From assembly GCA_948144175.1 (NCBI GenBank), contig CANXME010002010.1:2368501-2432500 (forward strand): a stretch of DNA of 64,000 bases, read 5' to 3'. Position 1 is the first letter of the stretch, and each line of letters starts with the position of its first letter. The translations under genes were made by a program, and so were the position numbers. Shown one piece after another: positions 21,125 to 30,581 of the stretch. The notes beneath the pieces were generated by a model. It had not been told where the DNA came from. It worked only from the letters and a program-made list of their open reading frames with translations, and searched no databases. The DNA comes from Closterium sp. NIES-65. Its lineage: Eukaryota > Streptophyta > Zygnematophyceae > Desmidiales > Closteriaceae.

Positions 21125-22186
21125 TCAGCAGAGCACACATTCATAGAGCAGGTTCACAATGGCAAGCAAAGCTAGAGGCTATCACAGAGGGAAAGTGAGG
21201 AGGAGGAGAGTACTGTGGACGGAGAGAAGATGGGAGGCAACGGATGAAGCTGTAGAGGCACGGGCACAGGAGCGGCTGACTCAGTGGCTACCAAAGCAAG
21301 GGCGATGGACTAATGGAGTGACTGGCTCTGCGGCTATGGACGAGCGGCAGGAGCAACAGACCCACTGGCGACTGGTGCAACAGGCTCACTGGCTACCGAA
21401 GCAAGGGCGATGGACTACAGGCGCTGCAGGCGACACGACAGCTACCTCCACACAACCTCCTCCAACTGACCCACACCCCCTGCTGAACCCCTAACTCCAC
21501 TCCCACGTCACCCCCCTAGCACCACTCCTTCGGCTCCCACACACCCACCCCCCTGAGCGGTAGCTGCAGCAGCGGGAGACGGAGGAGGAGGAGGAGCAGG
21601 GGACGGCGCACACAACCGGCACCCCCACAACCGTCACCCCCACACTCCCCACCCCCAAACCCTAAAACGGGTGGCACGGGGTAGGAGCGCGGGGGACGGC
21701 GAGGGGGACGGCGCGCGGCCCCCAGGGCGCCACCACGGGGCAGCGAGGGGCCGCGCGCGGCTCCAGGAGTGGTGCGCGGCCCCCAAGGCGCCACCACGAG
21801 GCAGCGAGGGGCCGCGCGCGGCTCCTTAGGGCGCCGCGACGTGAGGGGCAGGGGCCGCGCATGCTCCCCAGGGCGCCGCAACGTAGAGGGCGGGGGCCGC
21901 GCGTGCTCCCCAGGGCGCCGCGACGAGCAGGGCGGGGGCCGCGCGTGCTCCCCAGGGCGCCGCGACGAGCAGGGCGGGGGCCGCGCGTGGGTTCCCAAGG
22001 AAGGAAACCGCCGCGCGCCTCGGGGCGCACGGCGGGCAGAAAACCGCCGCGCGCCCCGAGCGCACGGCGGAAAGAAAAACCGAAAAAAAATTCGCGCAGG
22101 AAGGAGGAGTCGCACACCACGGGGCGTGCAACAGACAGAGTAGCAGCGGAAGCAGTTAGGTGGGCCCACAGGCCAGGAGCGTAGAT
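21125..22186 (-). other. TRIM internal region with 42-bp repeat
   Basis: No domain of gag or pol is found. A 42-base unit (GGCGCCGCGACG...GTGCTCCCCAG) repeats four times at about 21829-21996, with longer diverged units to the left. GGTGGGCCC, the complement of GGGCCCACC, is at 22159-22167, with GGCC arms that could pair. I saw no clear polypurine tract next to the left LTR. Confidence 0.75.
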
Positions 22187-22198
22187 GCTCTGATAGCA
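22187..22198 (-). promoter_or_regulatory. TRIM primer-binding site
   Basis: The minus strand reads TGCTATCAGAGC, one base from the initiator-Met site and directly next to the LTR. Confidence 0.85.
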
Positions 22199-22374
22199 TG
22201 TGAGAATCATAAGCATAGTGAGGAGCCATAGCTAGGGTTAGCTAGCTAGGCAAGAGAGAAATGAAGAAAGGAAGGGGTTTCACTAGCAGCAGTTGGGATA
22301 CATATAGCAAACCCTCACAGGGTTGTACTCGCTATAGAGCACCCCACTACAGGCTAGATAATAACATTCTGACA
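22199..22374 (-). repeat. TRIM 5' LTR
   Basis: 176 bases from TGTGAGAATCATAAG to ATTCTGACA. On the minus strand it begins TGTCAGAATG and holds CCTGTAGTGGGGTGC, the core shared with copia LTRs. Confidence 0.9.
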
Positions 22375-23712
22375 GACACTTGTCAAGTTGCAGCTTGCAT
22401 TTTTTTGTTGTCGCCAAGTTGAAGAGGCTATGGCTGGCCCCTCCGTCGACGAACATTTTCAAGTAATTTTTTAACACTTTGCCAATGTCCAGCACAGGGT
22501 GATCCACATGGATATCCCCGTTGTTCGGCCGAGTGCGATCGATTGCATGAATCGGAACCACGACTCGGTGGGGATGATGGTGTTCGGGCGACAGAGCACA
22601 GTCAGTAAGGGGCCCGTCTGTTACTGACTCTTCCCATTTCCCAACTCTTTCCCGTCGTTCCTCTTCGCCGGCGTTTTCTCGGGGCAGTCTGCATATTTGT
22701 GACCCGGCTTCCCGCACTTCTAACACAACCCTGTGTAGGGGCGGTCTGGTGCATGGACTTCGTTGATCGTGGCCCGTTGGGTCTGGTCGCGAAAACGATT
22801 TCCCTCCCGGAAACTCGACCTCGCGTCCGTGGATTCTGCCAACCGTGCTACTTCCAGGAACGATGTCGGGCGGCATCGGCGCACCTCATACTGTATCTCG
22901 TATTTAAGGCCGCTGACGTACTTGTCTAACCGCTACGCTTCCGACATGTCGTCCACTTGGTCGGTGAGGGCCATGAACGTTGCTGTGTAGTCTTGGAGAG
23001 ATGCCAACTGCGACCAGGTACGCAGCTTCATGTGAGCTTGTTCAGAGCCGGATATGTGCTCGAATCGATCTCGTAAGGCTGCGCCCCACTCCTTCCACGT
23101 GCGTATCTTGGTCACGCATAATATCGGTGCTGCCACTTGATTAACCGTCGTTGAAGTCCCGTCTGCCGCATGTGTCACACCTGTCGGGGTCCCCGTGTCC
23201 AAGGTTCGGTACCACCACTCAAGCGCTGCGCCTCAAAGGAGAGAAACCGTGTAATTAATACGCGTGGCATCGTCGTTCACGCCTGCTGCAGTGAAGAAGA
23301 CTTCAACGCCGAAAAGCCACCCCTTCACTGTAGTAGTCTTGTCCATAGGGTTGAACGGGGGCGGGTTGATGGGTTTAATCTTGATCGTTGTTGCTGCAAT
23401 TGGCGTCGCTGCCGCTCGCTACCTATCGTCTTCTTCGAAATCACGTGTGAGCGCGTCCAACGGGTTGCTCACCGCTTGACTGTTGCCCTCGCCTTCTTCA
23501 TCGGGCGACTCCTAACGCGCTTCACCTCGCGTCTGGCGTAGCTCGGCGTTTTCTCCTCGTAGTGTTGTCACTTCTGCCGATAGAGTCTGCACTGTTGCCT
23601 GTAGCTCTGCCATTTGCGCCAGCATCTTGCTCAATGTCTCCTGGTCCATGAGTCGCACGCTTGGTCTGGTGGGCAGAGGGGTATCCGTGGCCCTCCGGTG
23701 AGTGGAAAACAC
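22375..23712 (-). pseudogene. GY1 gag and protease N-terminal part
   Basis: From the right: MDQETLSKMLAQMAELQATV begins a predicted coiled coil; a capsid block with WKEWGAALRDRFEHI and YTATFMALTDQVDDM follows in another frame; a CCHC knuckle (Cys-x2-Cys-x4-His-x4-Cys) lies near 22695-22740 with a TAG inside it; then the protease active site FVDGGASHSLF near 22430-22470. The D-G-G-A form in place of D-S/T-G is seen directly. Gag should pack RNA and the protease should mature it. At least two shifts and one stop disable it. Confidence 0.82.
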
Positions 23713-23836
23713 GAACTATCGGGGTCGGGCAGGATTGAATTAACAAACCTTGCAGCCAACCGTTGTGTTGTCCACTATACCAATCACACCCGTGCCACCA
23801 AACAACCCTCGAAAAGCGGGGTGAGCTAGGAAAGTA

Positions 23837-23848
23837 GCTCTAATACCA
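23837..23848 (-). promoter_or_regulatory. GY1 primer-binding site
   Basis: The minus strand reads TGGTATTAGAGC, one change from the initiator-Met site, two bases inside the LTR. The region 23713-23836 is leader without a gene. Confidence 0.75.
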
Positions 23849-23850
23849 GG

Positions 23851-24229
23851 TGTTATTAGTTGTAAAAGAGAGTGCGCGGAATAACGAATAACGAAGATGT
23901 GACTCAATGAACTGACAATACAATGAAGGCACGCGCTAATATAGTGGGCCAGCCTAGCTAGGTGGGAACCTCGGGAACACGAGGTTGGGTGTAGTTTGGG
24001 CAAAGGAAAGGCCGAAGGCGACGCGAGGTTGCTTCGGCAGCAAGCGAAGTGGCCGAACGTGCACTTCCGAAAGTTGGGGTTGTACGCGGTTGAGTAAACC
24101 CCTGAAAGGAAAAGGGTTTTTCCTTACATTTTCAAACTGCTCGTCACAAATCTCGCCTATCATTACCCAATCACAGACGCTTTAGCCCAACCAACTTTAA
24201 TACACTAGAAAATATGAGACGCGGGTTTT
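23851..24229 (-). repeat. GY1 5' LTR (right boundary uncertain)
   Basis: It opens TGTTATTAG on + and is AT-richer than its surroundings. The end is unclear: a canonical ACA end is at 24204, but the E5 reading resumes only near 24230, leaving about 25 unexplained bases. No second copy is in the window to fix the border. No gene is seen in it. Confidence 0.6.
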
Positions 24230-25200
24230 AAGAGAGTGAAGCTCGTAGCCACGCTGAGCGGCGATGTGCAGCAGCACCCGAAGAGTGGTCATCTTCAAGG
24301 TAGGGGAGAAGGTCTAGAAGAAGTCAACTCTCTGTTGCTGAATGAAGCCTCGTGCAACGTAACGAGCCTTGAAGACAGTCGGAGAACCCGACGGCCGCTT
24401 CACCCTGAAAATCCACATGCCATCGTCTATGTTCGCCTCAGAAGGGGGAACTGCATTGACGTAAGTGCATGTGGACTTCCAGGATGCCATCTCTGCTTCC
24501 GTGGCTGTCTGTTACTGAGAGGAGCAGGGACTTGTAATCGCGTCTGCGTAAGAGCGCGGGGTCGGGATGTCTGGAGCATCCGGGTCTCCCTCAGGTGCAA
24601 GCAGCATGGACACGCGATGAGGTCCAGCAACTGCAAGACACTCAAAGTCCTCCTGCCTGTCCTCAAGGACGTCCGTGCCAAGAGCACACTCACCCCCGAT
24701 GGACGGAGGACAGACACACTCAGACTCAAACTAGCGGCGTAGTCGAGACGACAGCTAGTAGCAAAGTCGACAAGCTCAGCAACTAGGGCATACGCAACAG
24801 TGGACTCAAACGAAGGGTCGGTGACAACAGTGGCTAGAAGACGTGTGACAGCGGGACTGGCAGCAGGAACTACTGTAAGTCAGACTCAGAGTTCGGAACA
24901 TCAGGAAGAGAGGACGCAGGTAGAGACGGCAGGGGAAATCGCAGTGGAACAGAGGAAGGACGAGTGCCATAGTGTGAGTGCTCGTGATAGGAGGAGGACG
25001 CGGACGTGGAACACAACGACCAGTGCGACCTACGCAAACAAGCGAGGCAGGGCGAGATGTAGGCTCACGACGCCATGTAAGAGAGTCTGTCTATTCAGAG
25101 TCAGGAGAAGGAGCAGGCAGTGGGGAGGCTGGTAGTAACTGTGGCTGCGATTGGTAGAGGTGGAGTAGGGTCAGTAGAGGACAGGAGACTAAGAACCTGT
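24230..25200 (-). pseudogene. E5 reverse transcriptase, N-terminal part
   Basis: Leftward reading in shifting frames gives the region before and at the start of copia RT (ESVCPPSV, TDVLEDRQE, EGDPDAPDIPTPRSYA, FKARYVA-like and KMTTLRVLLH-like stretches), ending at the block before DFSTAF, where GY1 is inserted. Several frameshifts and stops occur. The catalytic boxes are not in this piece. Confidence 0.75.
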
Positions 25201-26390
25201 CGACGCAGTGAAACGAAGTACGGTCGCGACCGCACAGTGCCTCCAGCACCAGTACCAACAGCTCCACCACCCCCGGCTCCAGGGTCTCCAGCTCCAGCGC
25301 CTGCAGCACCACCACCTGCAGCACCTCCAGCACCTCCAGCACCAGCAGCACCACCAGCTCCGGCAGCTCCAGTATCTCCAGCATGAGCACCTCCAGGCCC
25401 TGCAGCTCCAGCACCTCCAGCACCAATAGCACCACCAACTCTAGCAGCTCCAGTACCTCCAGCACTAGCACCTCCAGGCCCAACTCCTCCAGCACCTCCA
25501 GCACCTCAAGCACCAGCAGCACCACCAGCTCCGGCAGCTCCAGTGCCTCTAGCACGAGCACCTCCAGGACCAGCAACTCCAGCACCTGCAGTACCTTCTG
25601 CTCTAGCAGGACCACCAGTACCTCCAAGACTAGCACCTCTAGCACCTGCAGGACCTCCAGCTCCAGCGCCTCCAACTCCAGCACCTCCAGCTCCCAGGTC
25701 ACCAACTCCAGCTCCTCTAGCTCCAGTGCCTCCAACTCCACAGCCCGCAGCACCACCAGCTGCGGCAGCTCCAGCACCTCCAGCACGAGCACCTCCGGTA
25801 CCAGCAGTGCCAACACCCCTAGTACCTCTAGCATCAGCAGCATGAGTGCCTCCAGCGCTAGCGCCTCCAGCGGCAGGGCCTCCAGCTCCAGCAGCGCCAC
25901 TCCGAAGGTGGGTGCGCCGAGTGTACCACTCGCGCAGCTGCTGTGGTGAGAGAGGCTCCCGTAGTATAGACGCAGTACCCCTAGGCTCAGCACCCACAGA
26001 CTCAGCACCCCCAGGCTCCGCACGCTCAGGCTCTGCACCCCCAGAATCAGCATCCCCAAGCACCACACGCTCAGACTTAGCACCCCCAGGCTCCGCACCC
26101 GCAGGCTCAGCACCCCCAGACTCCGCACGCTCAGGCTCAGAATCCCCGGGTTCCGCACTCGGAAGCTCAGCACTCCCAGGCTCCGCACACTCAGGGTCAG
26201 AACTAACGGGCTCCGCACTCGGAGGCTCAGCAACCCCAGGCTCCGCACGCTTAGGCTCCGCACCCCTAGGCTCAGCAACCCCAGACGCAGCACCCCCAGC
26301 AGCACTAGAGTTACCGATGACCTCGACAAGCTCAACCAAGGGGAGTGGGTCTACCTGAAGGAGCAGGACCCTGAGGGGAGAGGGGGTCTA
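25201..26390 (-). pseudogene. E5 integrase-RT spacer with Gly/Ala and GGAEP repeats
   Basis: The reading includes REPLSPQQLREWYTRR near 25940. On one side are long GAGGAGAGG-type runs and on the other are Gly-Ala-Glu-Pro-like repeats built of 15-base units such as CCTGGGGGTGCTGAG. This hypervariable linker lies between integrase and RT in every copia copy here. Its role is unknown. Confidence 0.75.
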
Positions 26391-27085
26391 TCGGAGGGGA
26401 ACCTGGAGCGAGGAAGAGCGGCGGGGGGGGGAGAGGGGCAGTGCAGTCGGGGAAGTAACGGTAAAAGGGAACCGACTCGTCAAACATGACATCCTAAGAG
26501 GACAGAACACGGCGCGAGGTGGGGTGGTAAAACTGCCAGCAAGGCACGTCAGAGGGAAATCCAAGGAAGACACAGGGAATGGCGCGGGAGGAGAGCTTGT
26601 CCGCGGAAGTATCGCGGACAAAGGCACAAGCGCCCAAGACCCGGAACACCGACGCATTGCCAACCTCCCCCATCCAACGCAGTGTAGGCGAGGTCTCCGA
26701 TAAGGAGACATGGGGCCAGAGGTTGAGCTGATGCGCAGCGTACCGGGCCGCAAACGGTCATAGAAAATTGGGAGCAGCCGCATGAATCATGGAGGTACAA
26801 GCCACCTCCATAACTAGGCCAATGCAGTGCTCAGCAACCCCATTATGCTGTGGGGAGGCTGAGAGCGTGAACGAGTGGAGGATGCCCTCCCCACGACAAA
26901 AGTCCCGTAAGAGGTCCAAGGAGAACTCACCACCTCTGTTAGAGTGGAGACGCAGGACACGAAGGTCAAGGCGGAACCACTCGGGGAGCTGGAGACGGAC
27001 AGCGTGGATCCAAGAGATCAAGACATCAGGGACATCCCCCTTGCCGTGCAAGGAGAAGACCGTGGAGTAAAGGCTTAGTAGTCAG
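26391..27085 (-). pseudogene. E5 integrase, core and C-terminal part
   Basis: DVLISWIHAVRLQL, LRLHSNRGGEF (the catalytic Asp is Asn here) and PQHNGVAEHCIG with its Glu are seen, then APNFL and a shifted C-terminal region with FPLTCLAG-like remnants. The pre-integrase zinc region and the first catalytic Asp are missing: an internal deletion joins the protease region directly to the core near 27070. The enzyme would be inactive. Confidence 0.8.
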
Positions 27086-27534
27086 TGTGTAAATGCTCGA
27101 CCCAGGCCGACGGGTGAACGTGGCCAGGTGACGGCCCGTCCGTGCACACGTGCAGATTGCCACACACTGTCCTCCAGGGGTACAATCATCAACCCTAGCA
27201 TCCTGAAGGACGGAGTTACTCACCAAGTTCGTAGAGAACAAGGGGAGGTGAGGATCTATCAGTGAGCCTGACGGAACCGCCGGACACGGAAGAATAGTGG
27301 AGGAACGTGCAAGAACTGGGCCCCCGGAGGGGTAAGATATAGAGACTTCAACACATGCAGGGACTTGTGTGACTGTGAAATTGTCGTGAAAAAAGCAGCG
27401 AGAAGCATCTGAGTCAAGCATGAAGATGTGCAAGGCCGTAGCAGGCGCAGTACTAGAGAGAGCAAACGCACTAGCACCTAGAGCAACAGCCTGTATACTA
27501 GGGTCGGGTGGCACACACAGGTAACAGTCACCCT
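27086..27534 (-). pseudogene. E5 protease region
   Basis: GDCYLCVPPDPSIQAVALGA, then MLDSDASRCFF: the active site DSGAS has become DSDAS. PRSGSSIYTLTT-like sequence marks the end before the deletion. The reading is cut on its upstream side by solo LTR A; beyond that LTR the sequence continues as FALDYDAILTAMYAL at 28960. Confidence 0.82.
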
Positions 27535-28080
27535 TGTCAATGGGAGTTGGGTGTGGCCCCGTCCTCGCTTGGGCGGAGCCGACTTCGTGGTCGGGTATGA
27601 GGGGAGCAGCCGACCTGCAGCAGTGGGCGAGCTGGTTGAGAAGGAGGTTGACCTGCACGGGGGCCACTGCACGGGCGCCGACTTCAGGGTGACGCCAACT
27701 TGTTGCAGCCGACTTGGGTGGTCGGTTGACAGGCCTGCTGGTCGACTTGGTGGTTGGTCGACCAAGCGTGATGTCGAGTTGGTGGTCGACCTGACCTGGT
27801 GGTTAACGGAGGAGGGGCCGGCGTCGACCACAACTTAGGACACCGAGCAGCTGGGCGTCGAGTACCAGGGCGTCAACTTGGTGACGCCGACTTTGGGTAG
27901 TCGACTGGGGTGGTCACCTAACAACTGTGCTGGTCGACGTGGAGCTGGTCGACTAGGCTTGACGACGACCTAGAGCTGGTCGACCTGGTGAGGTCGACTA
28001 GAGGTGGCCGTCGACTTGGGAGGTTGACGTGCACATATAGGAGCAGCTGGTTGACGTGGTTGCCCGGTCGACCAGGTTAC

Positions 28081-28219
28081 TGTCAGAACCCCAACCACTA
28101 GACCATTGGGATCAAAGGGCTTGTTTACGTAGCGGGTGAGTGCGCCCATAACCCCCCAGGCCGCCGTGCCTGTAACCCTTCCCTAGGATCGATCGGGGAT
28201 CACCAGTGGACCTCTGACA
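28081..28219 (-). repeat. SMART 3' LTR
   Basis: 139 bases, TGTCAGAACC to CCTCTGACA, with a terminal inverted TGTCAGA/TCTGACA. Confidence 0.96.
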
Positions 28220-28228
28220 CCCCCCCCG
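28220..28228 (-). promoter_or_regulatory. SMART polypurine tract
   Basis: Eight C and a G on + (eight G on the element strand) directly next to the 3' LTR. Confidence 0.85.
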
Positions 28229-28277
28229 CACTGGGATGCCCGAAGTGCACACACCGAGATTCAAACCCGAGACCTTT

Positions 28278-28289
28278 GCTCTGATACCA
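28278..28289 (-). promoter_or_regulatory. SMART primer-binding site
   Basis: The minus strand is TGGTATCAGAGC, a full 12-base complement to initiator-Met tRNA, touching the LTR. Confidence 0.92.
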
Positions 28290-28428
28290 TGCCAGAACCC
28301 CAACCACTAGACCATTGAGATCAAAGGGCTTGTTTACGTAGCGGGTGAGTGCGCCCATAACCCCCCAGGCCTGCGTGCCTGTAACCCTTCCCTAGGATCG
28401 ATCGGGGATCACCAGTGGACCTCTGACA
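28290..28428 (-). repeat. SMART 5' LTR
   Basis: 139 bases. Its outer base triplet is TGC where the other copy has TGT. TGGTCTAGTGG on the minus strand (28304-28314) resembles a pol III A box. Confidence 0.95.
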
Positions 28429-28959
28429 GTTACATGGGTTACGAGGTTCTGCGGAGGATTGCGACGGTTGCCCAGGCGATGTTGGCGAGACCGACCTCGG
28501 TTGTGGTATCCCGAGGTCGACATGGCGGATCATGTGCAGTCGTCAAGATGAGGACGACTTGGTGTGTGCGCTGTGCAGGTGACAAGGCTTAGCACGCCAA
28601 TCATCTGCGAGCACCTGCAAAGCAGAAGCTACGCTGGCACGCCGTCAACCTGCAGCATTGGCATGCCGTCAACTTTGCATTGGTGGAGCGCGGTCGACCA
28701 AGTCATGCTGGAACGCGGTCGACCGTACTGCGCTGGCAGTCGACTTGCTTGCATGCTTGCTCTGATGTAGGCTTGTCTTGCCAACTTCATTGTACCATTG
28801 TTGTCAACTTTCTCTAGTGAAACTCTTGCCAAATTGCCCCGTGTTCTAGCAAGCAGTGTGTTCAGTAGGAAAACGACTAAGGAACTACGAACGCAGACAT
28901 CACACGAGCACCCGTGCCTAGCCCGTAGTCTAGCTCCCATTGTAGTAGTTATCTCCGCA

Positions 28960-29677
28960 TTCCTCAGTACCAATAGCAAAGCATACATGGCAGTAAGGAT
29001 AGCGTCATAGTCTAGAGCAAATATATCCACAGTGATCCGAAGCAGCTCTAGCCAGCGGGGGAGCTCAGACGCGTCGCCAAACTCTGCGCGCCAGACGTCG
29101 CTCAGACAGGAGAAGCAGCAGAACTATGTGTGACCAACTGTCCTGCAAGTCTGACCAGCCCGATCACCTGTGCGAATAACGTACGGGCAGCGAGCAGTAC
29201 TCCGAGGCGCCCCACGCTGACCGTACAACTCACTAAGCTGCTGGGGCGTAAGGTTCTCGCGCGGACGCCATTGCAGGTGCATCTAGCTACCGCCAGAAAC
29301 TCCCCACCGAACAGCTCCACGGCGACTGCCACTACGGCCGCCGCCACCACTCCCACTAGCGTACCACTCACGAAGCTGCTGGGGCGTAAGGATCTCGCGC
29401 GGACATCGCTGGAGCTGCATCTGGCCACCGCCAGAAACTCCCCACCAAATAGCTCCACCGAGACTGCCACTACAGCCTCCGCCACGAGTCCAACTACTGC
29501 CACCGCCACCGCCACCACTCCCACCGCTACCACGAAGAGAAGTCACAGCGGGCAAAGTAAGGAGGCGTGCGACCAGCAGGGCAGCACGCAGGGAAGGCAG
29601 GGCGGCGAGCAAACACTAGGGTAGGTCGGGGCGGCGCACGGTCAGGGAAGGGCAGCGCGCAGCCAGAGCAGGGCGGA
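28960..29677 (-). pseudogene. E5 gag C-terminal part with a 138-bp tandem duplication
   Basis: Read leftwards from about 29612 a Gly/Ser-rich stretch is followed by QMQLQRCPREILTPQQLREWY, the same block again with small changes, then a Cys/His cluster (CPYVIRTGDRAGQTC), FGDASELPRWLELL and FALDYDAILTAMYAL. The duplication is 29222-29359 and 29360-29497, exactly 46 codons, in frame. A stop (TAG near 29125) interrupts the Cys/His cluster. E6 is inserted just upstream, after GCGGA. Confidence 0.8.
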
Positions 29678-29786
29678 TGTCAAGAATGAAAGTGTTGTAC
29701 TATTGATAAGGGTTGGGGTACATATAACAAACCCTAACATTTGTACCCCTTGAAACAAACCTCACAACAGGCTACAACACTTGACA
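29678..29786 (-). repeat. E6 3' LTR
   Basis: 109 bases from TGTCAAGAATGAAAG to CACTTGACA. It is followed by CACCACCAT, a degenerate complement of the usual polypurine tract ATGGGGGTG. Confidence 0.94.
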
Positions 29787-30022
29787 CACCACCATAGTCT
29801 AAGTGAGGGGTGTCAAGAAAAACCAAAAGTGTACGGTCACAAGACCAGTCACAAAGAAACAAAGCTCAGGGTGGTCAATCTGAGCACAAGCAACAGGGGC
29901 CACAAGGCCAGTCCAAGAGTTCACAAGTGTGTATAGCAAGAGTACAAGCAAAGCATACAGTAAACTCAAGCCTACACACGACTAGAACATGTGTCAACAA
30001 GACCTAACTACACACAACACCT
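29787..30022 (-). promoter_or_regulatory. E6 polypurine tract and 3' untranslated region
   Basis: CACCACCATAGTCTAAGTGAG next to the LTR corresponds to CACCCCCATAGGCAAAGTGG of E9. The rest has the TCACAAGACCAGTCA segment typical of these 3' regions. No gene is seen. Confidence 0.7.
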
Positions 30023-30580
30023 CTAGTGGTCACAAGTCGGAAGCGCCTTGGTGAAGATGTTTGCAGTGTTGGCCTCGGACTCCACAAACTCAAAGCGAGC
30101 CTGTCCACGTCTCTGCAACTCACGCAGAAGAAAGTACCTGACGTTAATGTGCTTCACTCTGCTCTCCAGTCGCGGCTCTCGACAGAGGAGAATCGACGCC
30201 TTTTTGTCAATGAACAAGGTCGGTGCAGAGCTCGGTCGCTCACCAAGGTCGGCCAGCAAGAAGGTCAACCAACGCAGCTCCTGTGCCGACATGGTACCAA
30301 CGTAGATCTCAGCCTCAGCAGTAGAGGTCAAGACCGAAGAGGAGCGCGTGGACCTCTACGAAACAGCTCTAGAACCCAAGCTGAGAGTCTCAGTATCGTC
30401 AGCGTAAGAAGAGTCACAGTGACCAGTGAGTACGACAGACTGCTGCCCTCCAAGAACTAGCCCCACGCGTGATGTCGTCGCTAGGTACTTCGCCACTCTC
30501 ACAGCTGCCGTTCAGTGAACAGGACTGTGTCTCCTTGGTGCAACAAAGCGAGGAAGGCGAGGTCCGGGCGAGTACAAGTC
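30023..30580 (-). pseudogene. E6 RNase H
   Basis: AEIYVGTMSAQELRWLTFLL, then VKHINVRYFLLRELQRRGQ and NIFTKALPTCDH to the end. The upstream part (HADAS-like block near 30420) is in disrupted reading. The last 102 codons are open. Confidence 0.85.
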
Positions 30581-30581
30581 A

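Larger units (their letters stand above)
20959..22374 (-). mobile_element. TRIM-like non-autonomous LTR element in GY1
   Basis: Two similar terminal repeats (about 166-176 bases) enclose about 1.06 kb without any retrotransposon protein. GACAC lies on both sides (20954-20958 and 22375-22379), and removing the element restores the GY1 protease reading. A primer site abuts the right LTR, so it reads leftwards. The GGGCCCACC box also occurs near the primer site, as in the copia copies, and its LTR shares their core. A 111-codon frame on + at 21159-21494 with WLPKQGRWT twice has no recognisable family. By size this is at the upper end of TRIM or a small LARD. Confidence 0.88.
18185..24229 (-). 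mobile_element. GY1, Ty3/gypsy element, 5' part, split by the TRIM
   Basis: Read leftwards there is a 5' LTR, primer site, gag with coiled coil, capsid and zinc knuckle, protease, RT, RNase H and integrase, which is the gypsy gene order. E2 interrupts it in the integrase C-terminus, so its 3' end lies outside the window on the left. The TRIM sits in the protease. It is itself inserted in the RT of E5: the E5 reading resumes at about 24230. Numerous stops and shifts show an old copy. Confidence 0.85.
28081..28428 (-). mobile_element. SMART: complete 348-bp mini LTR retrotransposon
   Basis: Two 139-base LTRs enclose only 70 bases. GTTAC flanks the element (28076-28080 and 28429-28433). The internal segment holds little besides a C run next to the left LTR (a minus-strand polypurine tract) and a perfect 12-base initiator-Met primer site next to the right LTR. 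There is no coding capacity, so it must use proteins of another element. In size it matches the plant class called SMARTs. The LTRs differ at 4 of 139 positions. Confidence 0.96.
27535..28959. repeat. Solo LTR A, about 1.07 kb, GTCGAC-rich, split by the SMART
   Basis: It runs from TGTCAATGGGAG to TCTCCGCA and is related along its whole length to solo LTR B. It sits in the coding region of E5; skipping it joins MYALLLVLR to GDCYLC in frame. The flanks ACCCT and TTCCT are only a partial target match. There is no internal domain. GTCGAC occurs about fifteen times, with further sites changed to GTTGAC or GTCAAC. The SMART occupies 28081-28428. Short open frames in it match nothing. Confidence 0.78.

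Noticed and set aside
21159..21494. 111-codon frame in the TRIM with WLPKQGRWT twice
   Set aside because: It lies on the strand opposite to the element, matches no known family and sits in repeat-like sequence; kept only as a remark in the element entry.
25383..25949. A 188-codon Ser/Thr-rich frame on +
   Set aside because: It is antisense to the Gly/Ala spacer of E5; the real reading is on the minus strand with the LREWYTRR motif.
28257..28321. A real tRNA gene in the SMART
   Set aside because: The A and B boxes have tRNA spacing, but acceptor and T stems do not pair and the 3' part is absent.
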